DNA of 64,000 nt from Sphaerospermopsis aphanizomenoides BCCUSP55 (GCF_001586785.1 NZ_LUFH02000014.1:1-64000), one strand, 5' to 3'. Positions 52,568-62,204 are shown, counted from the stretch's first letter. Program-made: numbers and translations. Notes: generated by a model not told the origin, from the sequence alone.

Positions 52568-53560
52568 ATGCCAAATATAACTCCTAGTATTACAGATTCC
52601 GCCGTCAAAGCGGCTATTGCTGCCATATCTTCTGAGTCAGCGACAGCAGAGGAAAAAATCCAAATGCTGATAGAAATAGCCCAAGGTTTTCAAAAGAAAC
52701 CGAAAAATTCTCAAGATTTACGGAATGCAATGGGGCTATTTTATCACGCCTATCAAATGTGTGGTGATGACTATCCTTTGCTAAAAGCACGCACTAAAAT
52801 AGGCATGGCGGGAATCTTACAAATTAGTCCCGATTCTACACCTCAATTACTACAACAATCAAAAGTCGATTATGAGGAAGCATTAGAAATTTTACAAAAA
52901 TATGCTACACCAGAAGAAGTAGCAGAAGCCCAGATGAATTTGGGGTTAGTTTTACAGTCATTAGTTCCCTACAATTTAGCAAGAATCACTGATAGTATTC
53001 AAGCCTATCATGAAGCTTTGCGGGTGTTTACTTGGCAAGATTACCCCCAGGAATACGCGATTTTATATAATAATATTGCGATCGCCTATCTTTCTATGCC
53101 AATGGCATCAGAACGAGAATATTTACGTCAAGGGTTAGCTGTGCAGTCCTTTGAAGTTGCACTCAAACATATTAACCTCATTGACCATCCCAGGGAATAT
53201 GCAATGTTGCAAAATAACTTAGGTAATGCTTTGCAATATTTAATTAGTTCCCATCCGGTAGAGAATAACTTGCGGGCTATTGCTGCTTACGACGAAGCTT
53301 TAAAAGTACGGAATGCTAGAGATACACCGTTAGAATATGCTAACACAATTTCTAACAAAGCTAACGCCCTTTTCAACTTACCTGATCATCCCGAAAAGCC
53401 AGAGTTAGGGAATCCACAAAATTTGTTAAAAGCACAAGCTTATTATCAAGAAGCTTGGCAAATATTCACCGCACATCACCAGACAGAACAAGCCGAAATT
53501 GTAGCCAAAGCCCTACAAGATTTGCAAGCAGAAATTCAAGCCATTAGCGTTTTCAATTGA
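52568..53560 (+). CDS. TPR-like protein of the extended hydrogenase-maturation cluster
   Basis: A 330-residue, all-helical protein with at least four degenerate TPR units of the type YHEALRVFTWQDYPQEYAIL, FEVALKHINLIDHPREYAML and YDEALKVRNARDTPLEYANT. This TPR variant and the gene order match ORFs upstream of hypF in Nostoc, the extended hyp region thought to serve HupS maturation. It is divergent from hupS. Confidence 0.85.
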   Translation: MPNITPSITDSAVKAAIAAISSESATAEEKIQMLIEIAQGFQKKPKNSQDLRNAMGLFYHAYQMCGDDYPLLKARTKIGMAGILQISPDSTPQLLQQSKVDYEEALEILQKYATPEEVAEAQMNLGLVLQSLVPYNLARITDSIQAYHEALRVFTWQDYPQEYAILYNNIAIAYLSMPMASEREYLRQGLAVQSFEVALKHINLIDHPREYAMLQNNLGNALQYLISSHPVENNLRAIAAYDEALKVRNARDTPLEYANTISNKANALFNLPDHPEKPELGNPQNLLKAQAYYQEAWQIFTAHHQTEQAEIVAKALQDLQAEIQAISVFN

Positions 53561-53623
53561 TAACTATAGTCCTGCTAATCAGGCTTAGTTTGCGTAGTTA
53601 CTAATTCTATGAGGAGAATTACA

Positions 53624-53887
53624 ATGTTGGAATTTATCAATGACCCGATTTTTAGAGATTTTCTACACAGTTTAAACACAGAATTAAATTTTCAGTCTGC
53701 ATTCACTTGGTTAATTATATCTTTATTCTTATCCATGATTGGTGGTGCAATTAGTGGAATGTTCCTAGCAGGTAAGGATATAGGCTATCAATTTGCTGCG
53801 ACAATTGGCAGTTTATTTGCTCCCGCTGGTGTGATTCCAGCAATTCTTTTGGGTTTATTTATGATTAATTTATTATCTAACTACTAG
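53624..53887 (+). CDS. small membrane protein of the extended hyp cluster (1)
   Basis: An 87-residue protein from ATG 53624, chosen because GAGGAG lies 7 bp upstream; an earlier in-frame ATG at 53609 is less likely. It has two membrane segments (about 22-46 and 55-80) with a Gly-rich SMIGGAISGMFLAGKDIG loop. Followed by the next gene after 9 bp. It resembles the small ORFs (asr0389/asr0390 type) of Nostoc. Confidence 0.75.
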   Translation: MLEFINDPIFRDFLHSLNTELNFQSAFTWLIISLFLSMIGGAISGMFLAGKDIGYQFAATIGSLFAPAGVIPAILLGLFMINLLSNY

Positions 53888-53896
53888 GAGATTTAT

Positions 53897-54121
53897 ATGT
53901 TGCAACTTGGCTGGGTTTCCTTAAAGTTATTTTTGAAGGGTAAACTATTTCGTGACCCTCTGTATTTTGTCCGTCAAATTACTATTGCTAGTGGTGTCGG
54001 TACGCTGTTATTAGTATTATTGGCACAGCTAGAAATTCCTCTGTGTATTCCCATCACTGCATCCAGCGTAATTACAGGTGGAATGATGCCTTTTCTGCTC
54101 AAAGATTTTAGAATGAAATGA
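53897..54121 (+). CDS. small membrane protein of the extended hyp cluster (2)
   Basis: A 74-residue protein with AGGAG 7 bp before its ATG. It has a basic N-terminus (KLFLKGKLFRDPLYFVRQI) and two hydrophobic stretches (35-50 and 50-68). Lies tightly behind the preceding small membrane gene and before the NifU-Rieske gene, so the four genes probably form one operon. Confidence 0.75.
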   Translation: MLQLGWVSLKLFLKGKLFRDPLYFVRQITIASGVGTLLLVLLAQLEIPLCIPITASSVITGGMMPFLLKDFRMK

Positions 54122-54224
54122 GTCTGAATAGATGGGAAATTGAAAGTTATCAATCCCTACAGATTTTTCTGGGGGATTGAATTATTATGAACCGCAGATT
54201 CACGCAGATAAACACAGATAATTT

Positions 54225-55037
54225 ATGGATAATTTAAATGATTTGATTGCTGATATTCAAAGATTTGAAGCTATTATTTCTGAATGGGATGAAAGTCAGC
54301 GTTGTGTGGCTGTGGGGTTACAACGTGCTATTGAATCTCTTCATAAAGCGGCATTAACTAATTTAATTAAAAGCCTAAAATCCGAAAATATATCGGCTTT
54401 ACGTCATGCGGTAGATGATGAAATTGTTTATGCAGTTTTGCTATATCACAATTTAGTTAAACCACCATTATCAGAACGGATTCAAACAGCATTAGCTGAA
54501 ATTCGTCCTAGTTTACAAAGCCATGATGGGGATGTGGAATTAGTAGCTATTAAACCACCAGATACAGTGGAAATTAAATTAATTGGTAGTTGTAGTAATT
54601 GTGCTAGTTCTACTTTAACTTTAAGTCATTTGGTAGAACAAAGCATTAAAAAACATTGTCCAGAAATTATCAATATAGTTGCTATTCAGAATAGTCATAA
54701 TGCTACACCTAATCCTATTTCCACAGATCCCTATTGGATAGGAGTAGCGAATGTCAATGAAATTCCTGAAAATAATGTATTAGCAGTGAGAGTTGAAAAT
54801 CATAACCTCATACTGCACAAACAAGGCGTTTATATAAGCTGTTATCGTAATGCTTGTTCTCATTTAGGCTTTTTCTTAGATAAGGGTAAGGTAGAAAATG
54901 GCATTATTACCTGTGCCTCACATCAGTTTCAGTATGATTTAACGACAGGTAAATGCTTAACTATTCCTGATATTTTTCTTCAATGCTATGAAGTAAGAAT
55001 AAAAACTAATAAGGTTTACGTGAAAGTGCAGAAATAA
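54225..55037 (+). CDS. NifU-domain / Rieske-domain fusion protein
   Basis: A 270-residue protein. Residues 1-80 are helical. Residues 84-150 form a NifU C-terminal-like Fe-S scaffold domain with GSCSNC (Cys123, Cys126). Residues 170-265 are a Rieske-type domain, with CSH (Cys211, His213) and CASH (Cys230, His233) as the [2Fe-2S] ligands. Fusion of a scaffold with a Rieske domain fits a role in delivering Fe-S clusters, here most plausibly to HupS. This is the alr0391-type gene of the Nostoc extended hyp operon. No hyp gene follows it here. Confidence 0.88.
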   Translation: MDNLNDLIADIQRFEAIISEWDESQRCVAVGLQRAIESLHKAALTNLIKSLKSENISALRHAVDDEIVYAVLLYHNLVKPPLSERIQTALAEIRPSLQSHDGDVELVAIKPPDTVEIKLIGSCSNCASSTLTLSHLVEQSIKKHCPEIINIVAIQNSHNATPNPISTDPYWIGVANVNEIPENNVLAVRVENHNLILHKQGVYISCYRNACSHLGFFLDKGKVENGIITCASHQFQYDLTTGKCLTIPDIFLQCYEVRIKTNKVYVKVQK

Positions 55038-55191
55038 ATTTTAACCCCCAAAAGGATGCATGATAAACGAACCTAGGATGAGTAGTATCTACTTCACTGA
55101 CTCGCGTGAGCATGATAAAATAGTTTGAATTGAAAGAAAGCAAATACTCTCCCAGTCCAAAACCGTTACTACATCTATATTTTTGACTAAA

Positions 55192-55264
55192 TGCGCCCTG
55201 CTGGAATCGAACCAGCCTGAAGACGAATTATGAGTTCGTTGCCTCCCCAATCGGCCAAAGGCGC
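55192..55264 (-). tRNA. tRNA with CAU anticodon (Met, or Ile2)
   Basis: On the minus strand a 73-nt cloverleaf starts GCGCCTTTGGCC and ends CAGGGCGCA. The acceptor stem pairs GCGCCTT with AGGGCGC, with one G-U pair. The D stem is GCC/GGC, the anticodon stem ACGAA/TTCGT encloses CTCATAA, and the T arm is GCTGG-TTCGATT-CCAGC. The CAU anticodon means elongator Met or lysidine-modified Ile2; the sequence alone does not settle which. The CCA is not encoded. Confidence 0.93.
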
Positions 55265-55568
55265 TTGTTGTGCTACATTTTAGTTTTGTCTACTTAAGCT
55301 GAAATGCTAAATCTTTATGGTTATTTTAGCTGCAATCAGTTATTTTAGACTTTTAGACAAATGCACGTCTACAATTATAGCATAATTTTACAACCTGTGC
55401 AGAATTTAAAAAAATTTCTCATGTTTTAGAATTTGACTGAAAACAGGGTTTGGGGGAGTTTTGTCCAGCAAATGGGGAAATATTTTTTTCTTCTCACTCC
55501 TGACTCCTGCCTTTTGCCTTTTTCAACTTGTAAATAAAATATTGTTAGTTTGTAATAGCCTGTCAGCA

Positions 55569-56270
55569 ATGAAAATAAATTCCACTGTAATTTTGACGTT
55601 GATTTTGTTAACCCTAATGTTGGGAGCAGGTTCTGTGAGCGCATTTTTAGGGTTTTCGATGGGAAGTTCTGCTCTCAAGGGTGTCACCTCACCAGATGGT
55701 CGTCCTGCAAGTAAATTTGCCAGCAACAAGACTAATAACCCTCAACAGGCAGGAGGAATCACCTTATTAAAGGAAGAAGATATTATTAAAACTGTCAAAT
55801 CGCGCATGGATAATCAAAAAAATGCCAGCACAACGAAAAAAACAGAAGAAGAAGAAGAAATAACTACCCAAAAGCCTAAAGCCGCAGAAAAGCCAGAAAA
55901 AGAGCCAGAAGAAAAACTGCAACCAGGCTTTCCTGTTGTGGCTGAGAGTGAGGATGTTACATTGTCTGTACAATCAGTTCGCTACTCTGGTGGTGATCTA
56001 TTGTTAAAAGTAAAAATGCAAAATCAAGGCGCTGAATCTGTGCGGTTTTTATATAGTTTTTTGGATGTCACAGATGATAAAGGCAGAACCCTGAGCGCAA
56101 TTACAGAAGGTTTACCCGCAGAATTACCAGCAAAGGGTCAGACATTCACAGGTACAGTCAGCATTCCCACCGCTTTACTTGATGATGTGAGTAGCATTTC
56201 CCTGGCGCTCACAGATTATCCTGCTCAAAAACTGAAATTACAAGTGTCCGATATTCCTGTGGAAAAATAA
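55569..56270 (+). CDS. uncharacterised exported or membrane-anchored protein
   Basis: A 233-residue protein from ATG 55569 (MKINSTVILTLILLTLMLGAG), with a signal or anchor segment at 6-28. Residues 65-120 are highly charged (Lys/Glu runs). Residues 125-230 form a beta-rich domain (VTLSVQSVRYSGGDLLLKVKM, TFTGTVSIPTALLDD). The frame is open upstream to 55461 but that part is repeat-derived. The fold resembles DUF4352-like immunoglobulin domains; function unknown. Confidence 0.7.
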   Translation: MKINSTVILTLILLTLMLGAGSVSAFLGFSMGSSALKGVTSPDGRPASKFASNKTNNPQQAGGITLLKEEDIIKTVKSRMDNQKNASTTKKTEEEEEITTQKPKAAEKPEKEPEEKLQPGFPVVAESEDVTLSVQSVRYSGGDLLLKVKMQNQGAESVRFLYSFLDVTDDKGRTLSAITEGLPAELPAKGQTFTGTVSIPTALLDDVSSISLALTDYPAQKLKLQVSDIPVEK

Positions 56271-56327
56271 AAATGCTATTGTTAGCGTTTTATTATCGAC
56301 CAGAAATGTTGTACACGAGCGTTTGCA

Positions 56328-57680
56328 GTGAGTGGTATTCCTCAGTTAATTTGGACAGATGTGGGTTTGAGATTGTTGTCAGTGCTTCTATTGATAGCGA
56401 TTAATGCTTTTTTTGTCACGGCTGAATTTTCAATGGTGACAGTACGACGCACTCGTATCCATCAGTTAGTTCAGGCTGGTGACATACCTGCGATCGCAGT
56501 GGAAATGTTACAACGTAGTATTGACAGGTTGCTATCTACTGCTCAATTAGGTATTACTTTATCTAGTTTGGCTCTAGGTTGGATTGGCGAAAATACGATT
56601 GTAGTGCTGATGGAAGCATGGTTAAAATCTTTGCCCTTACCCATCAGTTTAAATAATGTTCTTGCCCATTCTCTTTCAGTTCCCATTACCTTTTTTTTAA
56701 TTGCTTATTTACAAATTGTTTTAGGGGAATTATTTCCTAAATCAGTGGCTATGTTGTATTCAGAACAACTGGCCAGATTTTTGGGACCTTCGGTTAAAGC
56801 CATAGTCCGTTTTTTCAGTCCTGTAATTTGGATTCTCAACCAATCCACTGGTTACCTATTGCGATTATTTGGAATTGAATATACAGGTCAAAGCTGGCGA
56901 CCTCCTGTAACTCCAGAAGAATTACAATTAATCATCTCTACAGAAAGAGAATCTACGGGTTTAGAGTCATCAGAGCGAGAATTACTGAATAATGTTTTTG
57001 AATTTGGGGATATAACCGCCGAAGATGTGATGATTCCCCGTACTAGTATTATTGCTTTACCAGAAAATGCTAGTTTCCTCGAATTACTCCAGGAAATGAC
57101 TTCCACCGGTCATTCCCGTTATCCGATTATTGGTGAATCTTTAGACGACATTCTCGGTATAGTTTACTTTCAAGATTTAGCACAACCTTTAGCTACAGGG
57201 AAACTGAATTTAGACACACAAATTCAACCTTGGATGCGTCAGTCTCGCTTTGTTCCAGAACAAACTCTTTTGAGTGAACTTCTGCCAATGATGCAGCAGG
57301 AAAAACCAGCGATGGTGATTGTAGTAAATGAGTTTGGCGGTACGGTGGGACTAGTAACAATCCAAGATGTAATTGCCGAAATTATTGGTCATGCAGATGA
57401 ACCAGAAAGTAATGATGGTTTGCTAATTCAAATGTTGGACAAGCAAACATTTTTAGTGCAAGCACAGATTAATTTAGCAGAAGTAAATGAAGTCTTACAC
57501 CTCAATTTGCCCTTAACGAGAGAATATCAAACATTGGGTGGATTTGTACTTTACCAGTGGCAAAAAATCCCCGCTAAAGGTGAAATTTTCCACTACGATA
57601 ATTTGGAATTTACCATAGTATCCGTTATCGGTCCACGCTTGCACCAAATTCAAATTAGACGCTTGACAATGGAAAATTGA
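56328..57680 (+). CDS. CNNM/CorC-type (hemolysin family) membrane protein
   Basis: A 450-residue protein starting at GTG 56328. A DUF21/CNNM membrane domain (residues 10-190, with FFVTAEFSMVTVRRTRI) is followed by a CBS pair (DVMIPRTSIIALPENA to about 340). A CorC/HlyC C-terminal domain (residues 365-450, FLVQAQINLAEVNEVL) completes it. This is the usual domain order for the UPF0053 family, associated with Mg/Co ion efflux or homeostasis. The 'hemolysin' name is historical. The gene lies 57 bp after the exported-protein gene. Confidence 0.9.
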   Translation: MSGIPQLIWTDVGLRLLSVLLLIAINAFFVTAEFSMVTVRRTRIHQLVQAGDIPAIAVEMLQRSIDRLLSTAQLGITLSSLALGWIGENTIVVLMEAWLKSLPLPISLNNVLAHSLSVPITFFLIAYLQIVLGELFPKSVAMLYSEQLARFLGPSVKAIVRFFSPVIWILNQSTGYLLRLFGIEYTGQSWRPPVTPEELQLIISTERESTGLESSERELLNNVFEFGDITAEDVMIPRTSIIALPENASFLELLQEMTSTGHSRYPIIGESLDDILGIVYFQDLAQPLATGKLNLDTQIQPWMRQSRFVPEQTLLSELLPMMQQEKPAMVIVVNEFGGTVGLVTIQDVIAEIIGHADEPESNDGLLIQMLDKQTFLVQAQINLAEVNEVLHLNLPLTREYQTLGGFVLYQWQKIPAKGEIFHYDNLEFTIVSVIGPRLHQIQIRRLTMEN

Positions 57681-57769
57681 CCATTATCTCTTCTTTCAAC
57701 GGAGAGGATTGAAGAATCAGAATTGGTTTTTTGTTTACCTTTCAAAGGGGAGGTTTTAAAACTTGAATA

Positions 57770-57800
57770 AAACAATTGTCAATTATCAATTGTCAATTGA
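57770..57800. repeat. tandem repeat (CAATTGT/CAATTGA) at the queC 3' end
   Basis: Four heptamers of CAATTGT/CAATTAT/CAATTGA type. They supply the last five codons and the stop codon of queC. Confidence 0.85.
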
Positions 57801-58468
57801 TAATCAACAGGATCTTTTAATCCCAACTGCTCAAAAGCCGCTAATCGCAACCGACAAGAATCACAAACACCACAAGCCTTTTCACCACCAGCATAACAAG
57901 ACCAAGTTAACTTCCAAGGTACTCCCAACTGATTACCAAGTTGGATAATTTCCGTTTTTTTCAAATCAACTAGCGGTGCAACAATGTTAATTGGTTGTCC
58001 TTCACGTCCTTGTTTTGTTCCTAAGCGAAAAACTTCTTGCATCGCTTGGATGTAATCAGGACGACAATCTGGATAGCCAGAATAATCTAAAGCATTAACA
58101 CCAATATAGACCCGTTCTGCTGCGATCGCCTCAGCATAGCCCAAGGCAAAGCTTAAAAAGATAGTATTCCGAGCAGGTACATAAGTGACAGGAATATTTT
58201 GTGACATTTCATCTAGGGAACGGGCTTGAGGTAGAGCGATCGCATTATCCGTCAAAGCAGAACCACCCCAGAGCCGTAAATCAAAATTCACTACCTGATG
58301 TTCAACGACTCCCGCAGATTTGGCCACCAGCATTGCCGATTCTAACTCTCTACGGTGACGCTGCTGGTAATCAAAAGAAATGGCGTAACATTCACAACCA
58401 TCAGCCCTAGCTTGGTAGAGAACCGTAGAAGAATCCAATCCCCCAGACAACAGAATTACAGCTTTCAT
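57779..58468 (-). CDS. queC: 7-cyano-7-deazaguanine synthase
   Basis: 229 residues from ATG 58468 (MKAVILLSGGLDSSTVLYQ), with the PP-loop SGGLDSS and the C-terminal zinc motif CYAGGEKACGVCDSCRLR (four Cys). It converts 7-carboxy-7-deazaguanine to preQ0 with ATP and ammonia, on the queuosine pathway. The open frame extends 19 codons upstream, but the family start is the MKAV methionine. The last residues (LTIDN) are read from a tandem repeat. No other que gene is adjacent. Confidence 0.95.
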   Translation of the reverse strand: MKAVILLSGGLDSSTVLYQARADGCECYAISFDYQQRHRRELESAMLVAKSAGVVEHQVVNFDLRLWGGSALTDNAIALPQARSLDEMSQNIPVTYVPARNTIFLSFALGYAEAIAAERVYIGVNALDYSGYPDCRPDYIQAMQEVFRLGTKQGREGQPINIVAPLVDLKKTEIIQLGNQLGVPWKLTWSCYAGGEKACGVCDSCRLRLAAFEQLGLKDPVDYQLTIDN

Positions 58469-58986
58469 TACTCCAAATAGCCCTGAAAAATCATTAACAC
58501 CAATTTCACCCAAAAGGTGAGACAATCAACAAAATGCAACAAACAGAAAATTAAATTCAAAATGGAAACAATAATTTACCGTATCTATGGCAACATTTTT
58601 ACAGACAATTTTCCTAAAAATTACAGTAGTTAAACATGGTACTGATATCTAAATGTAATAAATTTACCAGCTTTACTTAAGTAAATATTTCAGTAATTAA
58701 TTGCTTAACTGCTACCTGAAAACTTGAATTCAGGTCTTACAGAACTTGTAAAGTCAACAAAACAAAATATTGTCGTTGGTATTAATTACAAAAAATATGG
58801 CAATTAATCACTACCTATCTAAAACATAACCAGATAGTGGGAACTGAACACAAAGTTTGAAATTCTTCATAAATAGAACCACTATGTTACCATCTGGATG
58901 GTTTTGGACGGATCGCACCTGGCACTTCAGTATAAAGGCCAACGACCGTAGCGTCTCTAAATTTGGTGGTTGAGGAGAAAATAATA
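58469..58986. other. 518-bp divergent intergenic region
   Basis: No gene recognised. The left half is AT-rich (58560-58850); the right 100 bp includes the likely promoter of the oxidoreductase gene. Short frames on the minus strand at 58811-59113 look like shadows of that gene. Confidence 0.5.
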
Positions 58987-60066
58987 GTGCAAAATAGCAT
59001 GTCAGTGGCAGAACCAAATCTATATTCACAGCGCAACCAGCCACGAGCAATCCGCATAGGCGTGATTGGGGTGGGTAACATGGGACAACATCACACCCGC
59101 GTACTGAGTTCAATGAAAGATGTTGAACTGGTAGGCGTTTCTGATATCAACGTTGAGCGAGGTTTAGAAACCGCCAGTAAATACAAAGTCCGTTTTTTTG
59201 AAGATTATTGCGACCTGCTACCCCATGTGGATGCAGTTTGTATTGCTGTACCCACCCGCTTACACTATGCCGTGGGTATTAACTGCCTGTTAGCCGGAAT
59301 TCACGTCTTAATTGAAAAACCAATCGCTGCAAGTATTTCTGAGGCAGAATCCCTCGTCAACGCTGCCGCTGAATCTCAATGCATTTTGCAAGTAGGTCAC
59401 ATTGAGCGTTTTAATCCAGCATTTAAAGAACTGAGTCAAGTCCTGAAAACAGAGGAAGTTCTGGCCTTAGAAGCTCATCGTCTGAGTCCTTATTCAGCCA
59501 GAGCCAATGACGTTTCAGTAGTGCTGGATTTAATGATCCATGACATTGACCTGCTATTAGAATTAGCTGGTTCTCCCGTGGTGAAATTAACAGCTAACGG
59601 TACTCGTTCCCTAGACTCTGGCTATTTAGATTATGTGACTGCCACCTTGGGTTTTGCCAATGGCATTGTTGCCACTCTCACTGCGAGTAAAGTGACTCAC
59701 CGGAAAATTCGCCGCATTGTTGCCCATTGCAAAAACTCATTCACTGAAGCAGATTTCCTCAAGAATGAAATTTTGATTCATCGTCAAAATACCAACCCTA
59801 TCAACGACCATCGACAAGTCCTTTACAGACAAGATGGCTTGATTGAAAAAGTCTATACCACTAACATCCAGCCTCTAAGTGCAGAGTTAGAGCATTTTGT
59901 CAACTGTGTGCATGGTGGTAATCAGCCCTCGGTTGGTGGAGAACAAGCTCTCAAAGCTTTAAGATTAGCTAGTTTAATCGAGCAGATGGCTCTGGAAGAA
60001 AGGGTTTGGAACCCATTAGACTGGCAATCGGAGTCGAGAGTACAATCACTAACGCAAACTGTTTAG
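58987..60066 (+). CDS. Gfo/Idh/MocA-family NAD(P)-dependent oxidoreductase
   Basis: About 359 residues from GTG 58987, chosen for GAGGAG 9 bp upstream; ATG 58999 is the alternative. A Rossmann motif GVIGVGNMGQHH near residue 20 binds NAD(P); the EKPIAASISEAE motif (Lys in EKP) is conserved in the family. The VGHIERFNPAF and MIHDIDLLLELAG (Asp-x-x-x-His type) segments belong to the C-terminal catalytic domain. Typical substrates are sugars or their nucleotide or lipid-linked forms. The specific substrate is unknown. Confidence 0.87.
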   Translation: MQNSMSVAEPNLYSQRNQPRAIRIGVIGVGNMGQHHTRVLSSMKDVELVGVSDINVERGLETASKYKVRFFEDYCDLLPHVDAVCIAVPTRLHYAVGINCLLAGIHVLIEKPIAASISEAESLVNAAAESQCILQVGHIERFNPAFKELSQVLKTEEVLALEAHRLSPYSARANDVSVVLDLMIHDIDLLLELAGSPVVKLTANGTRSLDSGYLDYVTATLGFANGIVATLTASKVTHRKIRRIVAHCKNSFTEADFLKNEILIHRQNTNPINDHRQVLYRQDGLIEKVYTTNIQPLSAELEHFVNCVHGGNQPSVGGEQALKALRLASLIEQMALEERVWNPLDWQSESRVQSLTQTV

Positions 60067-60067
60067 A

Positions 60068-60110
60068 AGAAAAGGGTGTAGGGGTGTAGGGGTGTAAGGG
60101 TGTAGGGGAC
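60068..60110. repeat. tandem repeat (GTAGGGGT)
   Basis: GTGTAGGG-type octamers (AGGGTGTAGGGGTGTAGGGG) directly after the oxidoreductase stop codon. Confidence 0.85.
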
Positions 60111-60213
60111 AAATGAATTCAAAATTTAAAATTACAAATTTCCTACTTCTTTGCCCTTGCCCCCCATTTCCCCATCTCCCCATCGCCCTCTCCCTATTGT
60201 TTCATGCCTAAAT

Positions 60214-60837
60214 ATGCTCGAATGGATAACTAACACAATCAACTCTCTGGGATATTTGGGAATCGCTCTGTTGATGTTCCTGGAGAACCTATTTCCCCCC
60301 ATCCCTTCTGAATTGATTATGCCATTGGCAGGATTTACAGCCAGTCCTTATCAACCCGGAGGTGCAAAGTTAAATATACTGGGGGTATTTTTGTCAGGAC
60401 TTGTTGGTTCTGTCGCAGGCGCACTCATCTGGTACTATCCCGGTAAGTTTTTGGAAGAACGGCGTTTAAAAGCTTTGGCTAATAAGTATGGTAAGTGGCT
60501 AACTATATCTGCTGAAGATATTGATAAAGCTAAAGGCTGGTTCAATAGACAAGGTGGCAAAGCCGTATTAATTGGTCGCCTTGTACCGGGCATCCGTACC
60601 TTAATCTCTGTTCCCGCAGGAATGAGCAATATGCCCTTGCTGCCTTTCTTATTCTACACAACCCTGGGTAGTGCTGCCTGGGTCGGTTTGCTGACGTATT
60701 CAGGATACTGGTTGGGTCGTCAGTATGAACTTGTGGACAAGTACCTTGCGCCTGTATCTAAAATTGTATTGGGCGGTTTAGTGCTGGTATTCTTTTTTTG
60801 GGTACTCAAGCGCCAACGAAAGCGAACTCGCAGATAA
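60214..60837 (+). CDS. DedA-family membrane protein
   Basis: 207 residues from ATG 60214 (MLEWITNTINSLGYLGIALL). DedA/VTT motifs are FLENLFPPIPSELIMPLAGF, then GRLVPGIRTLISVPAGMSNM with the conserved Arg-x-x-P-x-x-Arg, plus the late membrane segments. The family is implicated in lipid scrambling and membrane homeostasis. The upstream open frame to 60151 is read from a Pro-rich low-complexity region and is not native. Confidence 0.9.
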   Translation: MLEWITNTINSLGYLGIALLMFLENLFPPIPSELIMPLAGFTASPYQPGGAKLNILGVFLSGLVGSVAGALIWYYPGKFLEERRLKALANKYGKWLTISAEDIDKAKGWFNRQGGKAVLIGRLVPGIRTLISVPAGMSNMPLLPFLFYTTLGSAAWVGLLTYSGYWLGRQYELVDKYLAPVSKIVLGGLVLVFFFWVLKRQRKRTRR

Positions 60838-61053
60838 ATTTTGTCTTCCGTAGGTGTGCAGCCAGGAGTTAAATGATATGTGAAAATTTTGCTGACTCTA
60901 TATAGTCCAAAATAATGCTAAATTTTCAATCGCCTACAATAATTTTTGACGTATTTCTAGCTACACTTGACCCAACTGAAAATTTTTCTGACCTTGCATT
61001 TTTGTAAGATGGGCATGATAACTTTTTACAGTTAAGTCACTCTAGGAGCATTT

Positions 61054-62196
61054 ATGACAGACCAACCCTCAGCAGCTAACCCCATGAATGCTGCGGCTAT
61101 CCCGATGAATCGAGTATCGGCATCAACCCCCATAAACAACAATGTTAATAAGCCAGTCGGTGTTGGGGGAAAAAACATTCTCAGTGTGGATTTAGGTAGA
61201 ACCTCTACTAAAACTTGTGTTAGCCGCGAACCGGGCAATGTTGCTTTCATTCCTGCTAATGTCAAGCAGATGACTATTGAACAAATACGTGGTGGGGTAT
61301 TTGAATCTAAAGCCACTGATCCTTTAATGGCTTTGTGGATGGAATATCAAGGCAGTGGTTACGCTGTAGGGCAGTTAGCAGCCGATTTTGGCGCAAACCT
61401 AGGAGTTGGCCAATCTAAGGTAGAAGATGCACTAGTCAAAGTATTGGCAGCAGCTGGCTACTTTAAACTCAAAGACGAAATTTCCGTTGTATTGGGTCTG
61501 CCTTTCCTTTCCTTAGAACAATTTGAGAGAGAAAAAGCACAGCTAACTAGCTTGGTGACAGGTCCTCATGTATTAAATTTCCGGGGTGAATCTTTATCTC
61601 TCAATATCACCAAGGTTTGGGTAATGCCAGAAGGTTATGGCAGTCTTCTATGGACAGAAACTCAACCCAATAAAGGCCCAGGAATTCCTGATTTGACAAA
61701 AATTTCTGTAGGCATTGTGGATATTGGACATCAAACCATTGACTTGATTATGGTTGATAATTTCCGCTTTGCTAGAGGTCTTTCTCAGAGCGAAAATTTT
61801 GGTATGAGTCAGTTCTATGAATTAGTAGCTAAGGAAATAGAAAACGCTGATAGTCAATCTTTAGCACTGATTTCTGCGGTTAACAAACCCAAAGGCGAGC
61901 GTTTTTATCGTCCTAAAGGTGCAAGCAAACCCACTAACCTAGATGATTTTCTCCCCAATCTCACCGAAATGTTTTCACGGGAAATTTGCTCTCGTGTGTT
62001 AGCTTGGTTGCCAGAGCGCGTAACTGACGTGATTATTACTGGTGGTGGTGGAGAATTCTTCTGGGAAGATGTACAACGTCTACTCAAAGAAGCCAGAATT
62101 AATGCCCATTTGGCAGCACCCTCCCGCCAAGCTAACGCTTTAGGGCAGTATATTTATGGAGAGGCGCAATTGTCTGCTGTTCGCGCTGCTAGGTAA
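61054..62196 (+). CDS. chromosomal ParM/StbA-like actin
   Basis: A 380-residue protein with a ~35-residue polar N-terminal tail, then the actin-fold motifs: phosphate-1 NILSVDLGRTSTKT, phosphate-2 SVGIVDIGHQTIDL, and the adenosine motif VIITGGGGEFF. It starts at ATG 61054 with AGGAG 7 bp upstream. ParM proteins form ATP-driven filaments, usually to segregate plasmids; a chromosomal copy here suggests a cytoskeletal or cell-shape role, as I recall being reported for multicellular cyanobacteria (not verified). The next gene, 8 bp away, could encode its adaptor. Confidence 0.88.
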   Translation: MTDQPSAANPMNAAAIPMNRVSASTPINNNVNKPVGVGGKNILSVDLGRTSTKTCVSREPGNVAFIPANVKQMTIEQIRGGVFESKATDPLMALWMEYQGSGYAVGQLAADFGANLGVGQSKVEDALVKVLAAAGYFKLKDEISVVLGLPFLSLEQFEREKAQLTSLVTGPHVLNFRGESLSLNITKVWVMPEGYGSLLWTETQPNKGPGIPDLTKISVGIVDIGHQTIDLIMVDNFRFARGLSQSENFGMSQFYELVAKEIENADSQSLALISAVNKPKGERFYRPKGASKPTNLDDFLPNLTEMFSREICSRVLAWLPERVTDVIITGGGGEFFWEDVQRLLKEARINAHLAAPSRQANALGQYIYGEAQLSAVRAAR

Positions 62197-62204
62197 TAAA
62201 ACTG

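Noticed and set aside
58811..59113. Minus-strand frames upstream of and overlapping the oxidoreductase start
   Set aside because: They overlap the conserved Rossmann motif region of the real gene and show no protein family pattern.
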